Assembly (NCBI RefSeq): GCF_036924715.1
Contig: NZ_JAZHSB010000001.1
Span: 6,501,001 to 6,565,000 of the forward strand
Source of the DNA: Bradyrhizobium sp. AZCC 1721
GTDB lineage: Bacteria; Pseudomonadota; Alphaproteobacteria; Rhizobiales; Xanthobacteraceae
Length of the DNA stretch: 64,000 nucleotides
Reading direction: 5' to 3'
This document shows positions 42,322 to 51,397 of this stretch, one piece after another. Both the position numbers and the translations under genes were made by a program. Below the pieces are notes generated by a model that saw only the letters and a program-made list of their open reading frames with translations, ran no database searches and was not told where the DNA came from. The stretch's first letter is position 1. Every line of letters begins with the position of its first letter.

Positions 42322-42362
42322 TGGACTCGTTGACCCGCAGTCGCGCGTGACCGCTGTGATGC

Positions 42363-43199
42363 TCAGTCCGGCCGGTTGAGGGCGGCGACCGGGACGGTCG
42401 CCTTGTTGCCGGGGGGACGCGAATGGTCCTTGTCCTTGCGGCTCAGCATTTCCCGCAGGTAAGCCACGTTGGCAGCCGCCTCGTCGGCCGGCAGATCGCC
42501 CTTGGCGATGGTCTCGGCTTCCGCGAAGCGGCCCTGCAGGCCGACGACGAGAGCGAGATTCTGCCGCACCCTTGCGTCGGCACGCGGATTGGAATAGGCG
42601 CGCCGCAGCGTTTCCTCGGCTTGCGGCAGCTCCCGCGTCAGCATGTAGGAGAGACCGAGATTGGACAGCACCGACGGCTCTTCCGGCGTGATCTTCAGCG
42701 CGCTCGCGTAATAGCGGCGGGCCTCTTCGTGCTTGCCCATCTTGTCGAGCGTGGTGCCCTGCACCGAAAGAATGCGCCAGTCGGGATTGGCGGGCGTATG
42801 GGCGCGGCTGAGCACGTCGAAGGCAGCCTGCGAACTGCCGTTGTCGGCGAGCGCGCGGCCGTAAGCAGCGAGCAGCGTCTTGTTGCCGGGATGAGCGATG
42901 GTGGCCTGTTCGAGCACGGCAGCGGCCTGTGCCCGCTGGCCGGTAGCGCGGAGCGCCTGGCCATACCCCAGCGCCGCCTCGGCATCCTTGGGATTGGCCC
43001 GATAGCGTTCGCCATATATCTCGGCCGCGCGGCGCGGATCGTCGGGAACGCTCTGTGCCTTGGGTGACGATGAGCTCAGCGATCCCGTTATGTCGGACAT
43101 GGTCTGGCAGCCGCCAAGGCCCGCGGCCAAAACCGCGGTTACCGCGGCTGAGGTCAGGAACCGGGCAAGGGACCCGGCGTAGCTGGACGATCGACGCAT
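42363..43199 (-). CDS. tadD: TadD-like lipoprotein with tetratricopeptide repeats
   Basis: 278 residues. Lipobox AAGLGGC (Cys about 31). TPR units follow: DAEAALGYGQALRATGQRAQ, NKTLLAAYGRALADNGSSQA, WRILSVQGTTLDKMGKHEEA and PSVLSNLGLSYMLTRELPQA. TadD is a pilotin-like lipoprotein assisting secretin assembly in Tad systems. It is on the opposite strand to cpaA-F and converges with the 2H gene. Confidence 0.88.
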   Translation of the reverse strand: MRRSSSYAGSLARFLTSAAVTAVLAAGLGGCQTMSDITGSLSSSSPKAQSVPDDPRRAAEIYGERYRANPKDAEAALGYGQALRATGQRAQAAAVLEQATIAHPGNKTLLAAYGRALADNGSSQAAFDVLSRAHTPANPDWRILSVQGTTLDKMGKHEEARRYYASALKITPEEPSVLSNLGLSYMLTRELPQAEETLRRAYSNPRADARVRQNLALVVGLQGRFAEAETIAKGDLPADEAAANVAYLREMLSRKDKDHSRPPGNKATVPVAALNRPD

Positions 43200-43328
43200 G
43201 GCACTTCAACTCACGGGAATGGCGGACAAATAGAGCCGTATGAGAAAGCAATAGACTGTTAACCCTAACGGCCGGTTAATTGGCCGTGCTATGCCAGCCA
43301 GACACGCCCCGATCCCCGCGAGACATGC

Positions 43329-44711
43329 ATGCAATCGCCGTTCGAGACCGCGCCCATCGCCCCCGCCATTCCGATTACGTTCGCCACCAAAACGACCTGG
43401 AGCGCGATCGCCAAAGACCTTCCCGAACCGGCCCGGCAGTTTGCGCTCGCCAATGATTTTACCGCCAAGCCCGGCAAGTGCCTGACGCTGCCCGCCCCCG
43501 ACGGGAAGATTGCGCAGGTCGTGTTCGGGCTTGATGAAGAGACCGCCAAGTCGCACGACCTGTTCCGGCCCGGCGCGCTGCCCGGCCTGCTGCCGCCGGG
43601 CGTCTATCGCTTCGCCAACGTGCCGCACGACCCGCGCCTGGCGACGCTCGCCTTTGCGCTGGGGAGCTACCGCTTCGGCCGCTACCGCAAAGCCGAAAAG
43701 CCCGAGGTCCGGCTGGTGCCGCCCGATGGCGTCGATATCGCTGACATCGCGCGGATGGCGGAAGCGGCGGCGCTGGCGCGCGACCTGATCAATACGCCGT
43801 CGAACGACATGGGGCCGGAGCAACTGGCGGACGCCGCACAAGCGCTCGCGGCGCGTTTCGGCGCCAGCTTCGACTGCATCGTCGGCGACGAACTCGTGAA
43901 GCAGAACTTTCCGCTGATCCACGCGGTTGGCATGGCCTCGGCGCGTGCCCCGCGCCTGATCGACCTGAGCTGGGGCGATCCCGCCCACCCCAAAGTGACG
44001 CTGGTCGGCAAGGGCGTCTGCTTCGACACCGGCGGGCTCGACCTAAAGCCGTCCAGCGGCATGCTGATCATGAAAAAGGACATGGGCGGCGCCGCCAACG
44101 TGCTGGCGCTGGCGCAGATGGTGATGGACGCGAAGCTGAAGGTCCGCCTGCGCGTCCTGCTCCCCGCGGTCGAGAACGCGGTCGCCGGCAACGCCTTCCG
44201 TCCGCTCGACATCTTCAAGTCGCGCAAGGGACTTAACGTGGAGATCGGCAACACCGATGCCGAGGGACGGCTGGTCCTGGCGGATGCGCTCGCCTTGGCG
44301 GACGAAGACAAACCGGATCTGTTGATTGACTTGGGCACACTGACCGGCGCGGCGCGGGTGGCGCTGGGGCCGGATTTACCGCCCTTTTACACCCATGATG
44401 AGACGCTGGCCGAAAGCGTCGCAGAACATGCAAAGCGGGAGAACGATCCGTTGTGGCGAATGCCGCTGTGGCCACCCTATGATTCGTGGCTGGATTCGAA
44501 GGTCGCCGACATCAACAACGCGCCGTCGGGCGGCTTTGCCGGCTCGATCACCTGCGCGCTGTTCCTGCACCGCTTCGTCACCGATGCCAAAAGCTGGCTG
44601 CATGTCGATATCTACGGCTGGACGCCTTCCGCAAAACCTGCGCGTCCCGAAGGCGGCGAATGCCAGGCCGCACGCGCGATCTACAAACTGTTGAGCGAAC
44701 GCTATGCATGA
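43329..44711 (+). CDS. Leucyl aminopeptidase family protein (M17)
   Basis: 460 residues. The catalytic domain is plain: TLVGKGVCFDTGGLDLKPSS, GMLIMKKDMGGAANVLALAQ and EIGNTDAEGRLVLADALALA supply the two-metal site (Lys, Asp, Glu) and the active Lys/Arg. The final part PSGGFAGSITCALFLHRFV is also conserved. It releases N-terminal residues from peptides in the cytoplasm. It overlaps the next gene (NlpC/P60) by eight bases, so peptide and cell-wall peptide turnover may be linked. Divergent from tadD across 129 bp. Confidence 0.93.
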   Translation: MQSPFETAPIAPAIPITFATKTTWSAIAKDLPEPARQFALANDFTAKPGKCLTLPAPDGKIAQVVFGLDEETAKSHDLFRPGALPGLLPPGVYRFANVPHDPRLATLAFALGSYRFGRYRKAEKPEVRLVPPDGVDIADIARMAEAAALARDLINTPSNDMGPEQLADAAQALAARFGASFDCIVGDELVKQNFPLIHAVGMASARAPRLIDLSWGDPAHPKVTLVGKGVCFDTGGLDLKPSSGMLIMKKDMGGAANVLALAQMVMDAKLKVRLRVLLPAVENAVAGNAFRPLDIFKSRKGLNVEIGNTDAEGRLVLADALALADEDKPDLLIDLGTLTGAARVALGPDLPPFYTHDETLAESVAEHAKRENDPLWRMPLWPPYDSWLDSKVADINNAPSGGFAGSITCALFLHRFVTDAKSWLHVDIYGWTPSAKPARPEGGECQAARAIYKLLSERYA

Positions 44712-45546
44712 TCCGCGCCTGACGCCGGCACGGCCCGAAATCGCCGCGAAATATCTCGAAGGCAAGGTGAAGGCCGCGCGCTATGTGTCCGGCGAGGAAT
44801 TTTGCGTGTGTGAGGCGATCGCGCCGCTGTGGAAGCGACCTGCCGCGGGCGCCATGATGCTGACGCAGGCGCTGAAGGGCGAACGCGTCACGATCTACGA
44901 CCGCAATGACGAAGGGTTTGCGTGGGGCCAACTCGCGAGCGACGGCTATGTCGGCTGGATTCCGGATGCCGCGCTGGCAAAGCCTGCGGCCGCACCGACG
45001 CACAAGGTCACGACGCTGCGGACCTTCGCGTTTCCGGGCCCCTCGATCAAGCTGCCGCCGGTCGAGACGCTGACGACGGGAGCAAGGGTGACGGTCATCC
45101 GCGAAGACAGCGCGTTCGCCATTACAAGCGACGGCTGGTATCTGCCGCGCCATCATCTTGGCAGCCTCGACGCGGTGGAAAAGGATTTCGTCGCGGTTGC
45201 CGAGCGCTTTATCGGCACGCCCTATCTCTGGGGCGGCAAGAGCTCGCTCGGTATCGATTGTTCCGGCCTCATCCAGGTATCGCTGGCCGCCGCCGGCACC
45301 GGCTGCCCGCGCGACAGCGACATGCAAGAGGGAGGCCTCGGCCGGGCATTGAGTCCCGCCGAGATGACGAAGCTCCAGCGCGGCGATCTGATCTTCTGGA
45401 AGGGCCACGTCGCGATCGTGCGGGACGCCGACAGCATCGTACACGCCAACGCGCACCACATGGCGACGGTGGTGGAGAACACACATGACGCGATTGCGCG
45501 GATCAAGGCCGTCGGCAGCGAGGTGACGGCGATCAAGCGGCTGTAG
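44704..45546 (+). CDS. NlpC/P60 family peptidase with SH3-like N-terminal domains
   Basis: 280 residues. Two SH3-like segments come first (about 30-90 and 95-150; EGFAWGQLASDGYVGWIPDA and FAITSDGWYLPRHHLG). The NlpC/P60 domain then has GTPYLWGGKSSLGIDCSGLI (catalytic Cys) and DSIVHANAHHMATVVE (catalytic His). No signal peptide is visible, so it probably works on recycled muropeptides in the cytoplasm, like YkfC-type endopeptidases. This fits its coupling to the M17 aminopeptidase gene and the nearby Yej peptide importer. Confidence 0.93.
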   Translation: MHDPRLTPARPEIAAKYLEGKVKAARYVSGEEFCVCEAIAPLWKRPAAGAMMLTQALKGERVTIYDRNDEGFAWGQLASDGYVGWIPDAALAKPAAAPTHKVTTLRTFAFPGPSIKLPPVETLTTGARVTVIREDSAFAITSDGWYLPRHHLGSLDAVEKDFVAVAERFIGTPYLWGGKSSLGIDCSGLIQVSLAAAGTGCPRDSDMQEGGLGRALSPAEMTKLQRGDLIFWKGHVAIVRDADSIVHANAHHMATVVENTHDAIARIKAVGSEVTAIKRL

Positions 45547-45577
45547 CCACAAACTTCATCGTCATCACCAGCGCAAG

Positions 45578-47206
45578 CTATAGGTCCGGAACCGCCTCGA
45601 TCCGGAACGCGGCAGCGAACAGGGCGCGGGTGTAGTCGCTCTTCGGGTTCTTGAAGAGCTCCGCGGCCGGGCCCTCCTCCACCACCTTGCCGTGACGCAT
45701 CACGATCAGATGGCTGGCCAGCGAGGCCACGACGCGCAAATCGTGCGAGATGAACATGTAGGTCAGATCGCGCTTGCGCTGCAGCTCGCGCAGCAGGTCG
45801 ACCATCTGCGCCTGGAACAGCATGTCGAGCGCGCTGGTCGGCTCGTCCAGCACGACGAAATTCGGCTCCAGCACCACCGCGCGCGCAATCGAGATACGCT
45901 GGCGCTGGCCGCCGGAAAATTCATGCGGATAGCGGAAGCGCGTCGCCGGATCGAGACCGACGTCTGTGAGCGCCTTGACGACGCGCGCCTCGCGCTCTTG
46001 ATGCGACAGCGACTTCTGATGCACGCTCAGGCCTTCGGCAACGATATCGCCGACCGACATTCGCGGGCTGAGCGCGCCGAACGGATCCTGAAACACGATC
46101 TGCATGTCGCGACGGTGCGGCAGCATGGCCTTGAAGCGCAGGCCCTGGATGTTGTTGCCGAGGAACACGATTGGGCCGTCGGAGGAAATCAGCCGGAGCA
46201 GTGCGAGACCCAGCGTGGTCTTGCCGGAGCCGGATTCGCCGACGACGCCGAGCGTCTCGCCCTTGCGCACCGCGACGCTGACGCCATCCACCGCCTTGAT
46301 GTGGCCGACGGTCGAGCGCAACAACCCGCGCTTGATCGGAAACCAGACCTTGAGATTGTCGGCCGACATCACCACCGGCTCGTTGGGCCGCGGCGGCGCC
46401 GGGTCGGGCTTGGGCTCGGCCGCGAGCAGCGCGCGGGTATAGGCATGTTTCGGCGCGGTGAAGACCTGTTCGACCGGGCCGTGCTCGACGATCTTGCCCG
46501 AGTTCATGACGCAGACCACGTCGGCGATGCGGCGGACGATGCCGAGGTCATGGGTGATGAACAGCATGCTCATGCCGAGCCGGGACCTGATCTCGGCAAG
46601 CAGCGCCAGGATCTGGGCCTGCACCGTGACGTCGAGCGCGGTGGTCGGCTCGTCCGCGATCAGAAGATCCGGCTCGTTGGCGAGCGCCATCGCGATCATG
46701 ACACGCTGACGCTGGCCGCCGGATAGTTGGTGCGGATAGCTTTGTAGCCTCGTTTCCGGATCGGGAATGCCGACCTGCGTCAAGAGCTCGAGTGTGCGCG
46801 CCCGCGCCATCTGCCCGCCGATGCCGCTGTGCAGCGAAAGAATCTCGCCGATCTGCGCCTCGACCGTGTGCAGCGGATTGAGCGAGGTCATCGGCTCCTG
46901 GAAAATGATCGAGATGTCGTTGCCGCGGATCTCGCGCATCTCGCGTTCCGAGGCATTGAGCAGCTCTCGGCCCTTGAAATGGATGGTGCCGGAGGGATGC
47001 GACGCGGTCGGATAGGGCAGCAGTCTTAGCACCGACAGCGCGCTGACCGATTTGCCGGAACCGGACTCGCCGACCAGGGCCACGCACTCGCCGCGCTTGA
47101 TGGAAAACGAGACGCGGTCGACCGCAATCGTGGCGCCGCTCGGCTGGTGAAACGCCACCGAGAGATCGCGCACATCGAGCAAGGGCTGGTTGACGGCGTC
47201 CATCAT
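45578..47206 (-). CDS. yejF: YejF-like oligopeptide ABC transporter ATP-binding protein (two ABC domains)
   Basis: 542 residues, a fusion of two ABC ATPases. Domain 1: Walker A GESGSGKSV, signature LSGGQRQRVMIAMAL, Walker B LLIADEPTTALDV. Domain 2: Walker A GESGSGKTT, signature FSGGQRQRISIARAV, Walker B FVVLDEPTSALDM. The PDR-type C-terminal extension after each domain is typical of OppD/OppF-like subunits, fused in YejF. It ends a four- or five-gene yej operon. ATG 47206 or 47203 are both possible starts. Confidence 0.93.
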   Translation of the reverse strand: MMDAVNQPLLDVRDLSVAFHQPSGATIAVDRVSFSIKRGECVALVGESGSGKSVSALSVLRLLPYPTASHPSGTIHFKGRELLNASEREMREIRGNDISIIFQEPMTSLNPLHTVEAQIGEILSLHSGIGGQMARARTLELLTQVGIPDPETRLQSYPHQLSGGQRQRVMIAMALANEPDLLIADEPTTALDVTVQAQILALLAEIRSRLGMSMLFITHDLGIVRRIADVVCVMNSGKIVEHGPVEQVFTAPKHAYTRALLAAEPKPDPAPPRPNEPVVMSADNLKVWFPIKRGLLRSTVGHIKAVDGVSVAVRKGETLGVVGESGSGKTTLGLALLRLISSDGPIVFLGNNIQGLRFKAMLPHRRDMQIVFQDPFGALSPRMSVGDIVAEGLSVHQKSLSHQEREARVVKALTDVGLDPATRFRYPHEFSGGQRQRISIARAVVLEPNFVVLDEPTSALDMLFQAQMVDLLRELQRKRDLTYMFISHDLRVVASLASHLIVMRHGKVVEEGPAAELFKNPKSDYTRALFAAAFRIEAVPDL

Positions 47207-47209
47207 GCT

Positions 47210-48388
47210 CTACCGGAACGTTTTGCGCGGATCGAAGGCGTCGCGCACGCCCTCGCCGATGAAGATCAAAAGCGACAGCATGATCGCGACCGAGAAGAAG
47301 CCGGTAAAACCGAGCCAGGGCGCCTGCACGTTGGACTTGCCCTGCGACAGCAGCTCGCCGAGTGATGGCGAACCCGGCGGCAGGCCGAAGCCGAGGAAGT
47401 CGAGCGCGGTCAGCGTCATCACCGAGGACGACACGATGAATGGCAGAAAGGTCATGGTCGCCACCATCGCGTTCGGCAGCAGATGCCGGAACATGATCAC
47501 GCCGTTGGAGACGCCGAGCGCGCGCGCCGCCTGAATGTATTCGAAATTGCGCCCGCGTAAGAACTCCGCGCGAACCAGGCCAACCAACGAGGTCCAGGAG
47601 AACAGCAGGAGAATGCCGAGCAGCACGAAGAAGCCGGGCACCAGCACCGATGACAGGATCAGCAGCAGATAGAGCGAGGGAATCGCGCTCCAGATTTCGA
47701 TGATGCGCTGGAAGATCAGATCGGTCCAGCCGCCGAAATAGCCTTGCACGCCGCCGGCGATGACGCCGATGATCGAGGACAGGATGGTCAGCGTCAGTCC
47801 GAACAGCACCGAGATGCGAAAACCGTAGATCAGTCGCGCCACCACGTCGCGGCCCTGGTCGTCGGTACCGAGCCAGTTGTATTCGAGGTCGCTACAGCTC
47901 TTCAGGCCCTTCTTCTCCACCACGGGCTTGCACTGCTCTTCCGTCAGCATCCATGTCGGCTTCGACGGCGCCGGCGTCGGCAAATCGAGATTGTGGGTGG
48001 AGTAGGAATAGCGGATCAAGGGCCAGATGATGGTGCCGCCCTTTTCGGCGATCAGCTTTTGCAAATAGGGATCGCGGTAGTCGGCCGCGGTTTCGAAATC
48101 GCCGCCGAAAGTGGTCTCGGAATAGCTGACGAAAGCCGGCCAATACAGTTTTCCGTCATACTTGATAAGGAACGGCCGATCGTTGGCGATCAGTTCGGCA
48201 AACAGCGAGATCAGAAACAGAGCAAGGAATATCCAGAGCGACCAGTAGCCGCGGCGGTTCGCCTTGAAGTTCCGCCAGCGCCGGCGGTTCAGCGGCGATG
48301 GCGCGAACACGTGCTGCGTGGCCGGGACGACCTCGCCAAGCGGCGACCTCGCGGTGGTTTCGACCGGTTGTGGAGCGAGCAGCGCCAT
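47210..48388 (-). CDS. yejE: YejE-like oligopeptide ABC transporter permease
   Basis: 392 residues. N-terminal helix SLWIFLALFLISLFAELIAN and a large periplasmic loop of about 120 residues (NDRPFLIKYDGKLYWPAFVS onward) are features of YejE. The permease motif EFLRGRNFEYIQAARALGVS and HLLPNAMVATMTFLPF follow. ATG at 48388 overlaps the yejB stop. Confidence 0.94.
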   Translation of the reverse strand: MALLAPQPVETTARSPLGEVVPATQHVFAPSPLNRRRWRNFKANRRGYWSLWIFLALFLISLFAELIANDRPFLIKYDGKLYWPAFVSYSETTFGGDFETAADYRDPYLQKLIAEKGGTIIWPLIRYSYSTHNLDLPTPAPSKPTWMLTEEQCKPVVEKKGLKSCSDLEYNWLGTDDQGRDVVARLIYGFRISVLFGLTLTILSSIIGVIAGGVQGYFGGWTDLIFQRIIEIWSAIPSLYLLLILSSVLVPGFFVLLGILLLFSWTSLVGLVRAEFLRGRNFEYIQAARALGVSNGVIMFRHLLPNAMVATMTFLPFIVSSSVMTLTALDFLGFGLPPGSPSLGELLSQGKSNVQAPWLGFTGFFSVAIMLSLLIFIGEGVRDAFDPRKTFR

Positions 48389-49500
48389 CAGACTTCCCTC
48401 GCCTCAAAATCGATCCGGGGATCGATCCACATGTAGGCGAGGTCGGAGATCAGACCCACCACAAGGCCCACGAGGGAGAAGATGAACAGCGTGCCGAACA
48501 CGACCGGATAGTCGCGGTTCAGCACGCTTTCGAAGCCGAGCAGCCCGAGCCCGTCGAGCGAGAAGATGGTCTCGATCAGCAGTGAGCCGGAGAAGAATGC
48601 ACCAATGAACGCACCGGGAAAGCCTGCGATTACGATCAGCATGGCGTTGCGGAAGATATGCCCGTAGAGCACCTGCCCCTCGCTGCAACCCTTTGCACGC
48701 GCGGTCATGACGTACTGCTTCCTGATCTCATCGAGAAACGAGTTCTTGGTCAGCAGCGTCATGGTGGCGAAGGCGCCGAGACCCATCGCGATCAAAGGCA
48801 GGGTGAGGTGCCAGAAGTAGTCGATGATCTTCCAGTACCAGGGGAATTGCGACCAGCCGTCCGAGGTCAATCCGCGCAGCGGGAACCAGTTGAAGAACGA
48901 GCCGCCGGCAAACAGGATGATCAGCAGGATCGCGAACAGAAAACCGGGGATCGCAAAGCCGACGATGATAGCGGCGGAAGTCCAGGTATCGAATCGCGTT
49001 CCGTCCGCCACCGCCTTGCGGATGCCGAGCGGGATCGAGATCAAATAGGTCAGCAGCGTCAACCAGAGGCCGAGCGATATCGAGACCGGCAGCTTCTCCT
49101 TGATCAGCTGCAACACGGTGGTGTCGCGAAAGTAGCTCTTGCCGAAATCGAAGCGAGCGAAATTCCATACCATCAGAGCAAAGCGCTCATGCGCCGGCTT
49201 GTCGAAGCCGAACTGCTTTTCCAGGTTCTTGATGAACTCCGGATCGAGCCCCTGCGCGCCGCGGTATTTCGAATTGACAGCATCGGCGGAGGCGCCCGCC
49301 TGGGGCGTACTGCCGGCAAAGTCACCGGTGGAAGAGCCAGAGATGCGCGAGGAGCCGCCGGTATCGGCGCCGGAAAGCTGTGCGATCACACGTTCGACCG
49401 GGCCGCCCGGCGCGAACTGCACGACCACGAAGGAAATGAAGAGGATGCCGAGCAAGGTCGGAAACATCAAAAGGATGCGGCGGGCGATATAGGCGGTCAT
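48388..49500 (-). CDS. yejB: YejB-like oligopeptide ABC transporter permease
   Basis: 370 residues. MTAYIARRILLMFPTLLGIL opens a DppB-like permease; the loop QYVMTARAKGCSEGQVLYGH is the EAA motif, and FSLDGLGLLGFESVLNRDYP is typical near the end. A long first periplasmic loop rich in Gly/Ser (GADTGGSSRISGSSTGDF) is normal for YejB. Overlaps both neighbours by one base each, so the operon is tightly coupled. Confidence 0.94.
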   Translation of the reverse strand: MTAYIARRILLMFPTLLGILFISFVVVQFAPGGPVERVIAQLSGADTGGSSRISGSSTGDFAGSTPQAGASADAVNSKYRGAQGLDPEFIKNLEKQFGFDKPAHERFALMVWNFARFDFGKSYFRDTTVLQLIKEKLPVSISLGLWLTLLTYLISIPLGIRKAVADGTRFDTWTSAAIIVGFAIPGFLFAILLIILFAGGSFFNWFPLRGLTSDGWSQFPWYWKIIDYFWHLTLPLIAMGLGAFATMTLLTKNSFLDEIRKQYVMTARAKGCSEGQVLYGHIFRNAMLIVIAGFPGAFIGAFFSGSLLIETIFSLDGLGLLGFESVLNRDYPVVFGTLFIFSLVGLVVGLISDLAYMWIDPRIDFEAREV

Positions 49501-51383
49501 TATTGCTTCGCCTGCTCAAGTTTGCCGGCCTTGGCAGCGTCATACCACCAGATAACTCGCTCGCCGGAGCCCGATGCGTCGATCTGATAACGCGGCAGGT
49601 TCTTCGGGCGGTCGAAGATGTCCCAATAGGCCAGCCGATGCGTCTTGTTGTACCACTGCGGCACCCAGTAGCGGCCGGCGCGGAAAACGCGGTCGAAGGC
49701 ATGACAGGCAACCGTCAGCTCGGCGCGGGTATCCGCCGCAATGATCTTTTCGATCAGCGCGTCGATGGCGGGATTCTCTATACCGGCCAGGTTGTAGGAG
49801 CCCTTGGTTTTGGCAGCGTGCGAGGAGAAGAAGGCACGCATTGCGTCGCCCGGCGTCGTCGACATCGAGAAGCGCGTGATAGTCATGTCGAAATCGAAAT
49901 CTTCCACCCTCGCGCGGTACTGCACGGCATCGACCATACGCGGACTCGCCTCGATGCCGAGCGTTCCCAGATTCTTGATATAGGGCGCGTGATGCGGATT
50001 CAGCGAAGGCTCATCGTACAGGAATTCGATGCGAAACACTTCGCCGCTCGGCGTCATCCGCTTGCCGTCCTTGATGACGAAGCCGGCTTCGTTGAGCAAT
50101 TGCTGCGCCTTGCGCAGCATGGTGCGATCCTGCCCCGAGCCATCCGAAACCGGGGGCACGTAGGGCTGGGCGAACACTTCGTCGGGCACTTGGCCGCGGA
50201 ATGGCTCGAGCAGCTTCAGCTCCTCCGGTGAGGGCGGCCCCTTCGCCATCATGTCTGAATTCTGGAACGGCGAATGCGTACGCGCATAGGCGTCGTACAT
50301 AATGGTCTTGTTGGTCCACTCGAAATCGAAGGCGTTGATCAGCGCCTCGCGCACGCGGGGGTCCTTGAACTTGTCGCGGCGGGTATTGATGAACCAGCCC
50401 TGCGCGCCGGACGGCCTTTCGTCCGGTACCTGCTCGCGCTTGACGCGGCCGTCCTTGATGGCGGGGAAGTCGTAGCGCGTCGCCCAGATGCGCGCGGTGA
50501 ACTCTTCGCGGAACAGATAGTTCTTGCCGGTAAAGCCTTCGAAGGCGACGTCGCGGTCGCGATAGAATTCGTAGCGGACCACATCGTAATTGTAATAACC
50601 GCGGCAGACCGGGAGGTTCGCCCCCCACCAGTCCTTGACGCGTTCGTACTCGATGAAACGGTTGACCTCGAACTTGCCGACCTTATAGGGCCCCGAGCCC
50701 AGCGGCGTGTCCAGCGTTGATTCATCGAAGGGCCGCGTCTCATAATATCTCTTCGAGAAGATCGGCAGGCCCGCGACGAAGAGCGGCACATCGCGCGCGC
50801 GCTTCTCGGCGAAGGTGACGATCACGGTCGCATCGTCGAGCGCCTCGGCCCCCTTGACGTCACGCATCTGCACCTGGATCAGCGGATGGCCCTTGGCCTT
50901 CAGCGTGTTGATGGACCAGGCGACGTCATGCGCCGTGATCCTCGAGCCGTCGTGAAACTTGGCCTCGGGGCGCAGCGTAAAGCGGTAGATCAGCTTGTCC
51001 GGCGAGATTCGCACCGACTTTGCGACGAGCCCGTACATCGCATCCGGCTCGTCGCCGGCCCGCACCATCAGCGCTGAGAAGGTCAGGTCCATGCCCTGCG
51101 CGCCCTCGCCCTTGAGGATGTAGGCGTTGAGCGAATTGAAGGTGTGGTAGGACTGATTGTAGGAGCGCGTCGAGGGGATGGTCGAGAACACGCCGCCCTT
51201 GGGGGCAGAGACGTTCACATAGTCGAAATTCTTGAAGTCGGCCGGATACTTCAGATCGCCGAACGCCGAGATGCCGTGCATCTCAGCGCCGTTTTCCTCT
51301 GTGGCGCGAACGGGGCCAAGCCGCAGAACGCTCAGCGCGCCGACACCGAGACCGAGTACATGCCGGCGAGAGAATTGCGCCAT
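49500..51383 (-). CDS. Extracellular solute-binding protein, YejA-like (family 5), second copy
   Basis: 627 residues from ATG 51383 with AAGGAT eleven bases upstream. N-terminal FSRRHVLGLGVGALSVLRLG is a Tat-type signal. The mature part has MHGISAFGDLKYPADFKNFD, EAKFHDGSRITAHDVAWSIN and DPRVREALINAFDFEWTNKT, standard for family 5 binding proteins of the YejA type. It is followed at once by yejB (one-base overlap). Its twin lies directly upstream (51398-53293); the two share the same domain order but differ in sequence. Confidence 0.93.
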   Translation of the reverse strand: MAQFSRRHVLGLGVGALSVLRLGPVRATEENGAEMHGISAFGDLKYPADFKNFDYVNVSAPKGGVFSTIPSTRSYNQSYHTFNSLNAYILKGEGAQGMDLTFSALMVRAGDEPDAMYGLVAKSVRISPDKLIYRFTLRPEAKFHDGSRITAHDVAWSINTLKAKGHPLIQVQMRDVKGAEALDDATVIVTFAEKRARDVPLFVAGLPIFSKRYYETRPFDESTLDTPLGSGPYKVGKFEVNRFIEYERVKDWWGANLPVCRGYYNYDVVRYEFYRDRDVAFEGFTGKNYLFREEFTARIWATRYDFPAIKDGRVKREQVPDERPSGAQGWFINTRRDKFKDPRVREALINAFDFEWTNKTIMYDAYARTHSPFQNSDMMAKGPPSPEELKLLEPFRGQVPDEVFAQPYVPPVSDGSGQDRTMLRKAQQLLNEAGFVIKDGKRMTPSGEVFRIEFLYDEPSLNPHHAPYIKNLGTLGIEASPRMVDAVQYRARVEDFDFDMTITRFSMSTTPGDAMRAFFSSHAAKTKGSYNLAGIENPAIDALIEKIIAADTRAELTVACHAFDRVFRAGRYWVPQWYNKTHRLAYWDIFDRPKNLPRYQIDASGSGERVIWWYDAAKAGKLEQAKQ

Positions 51384-51397
51384 GCGCAGGATATCCT

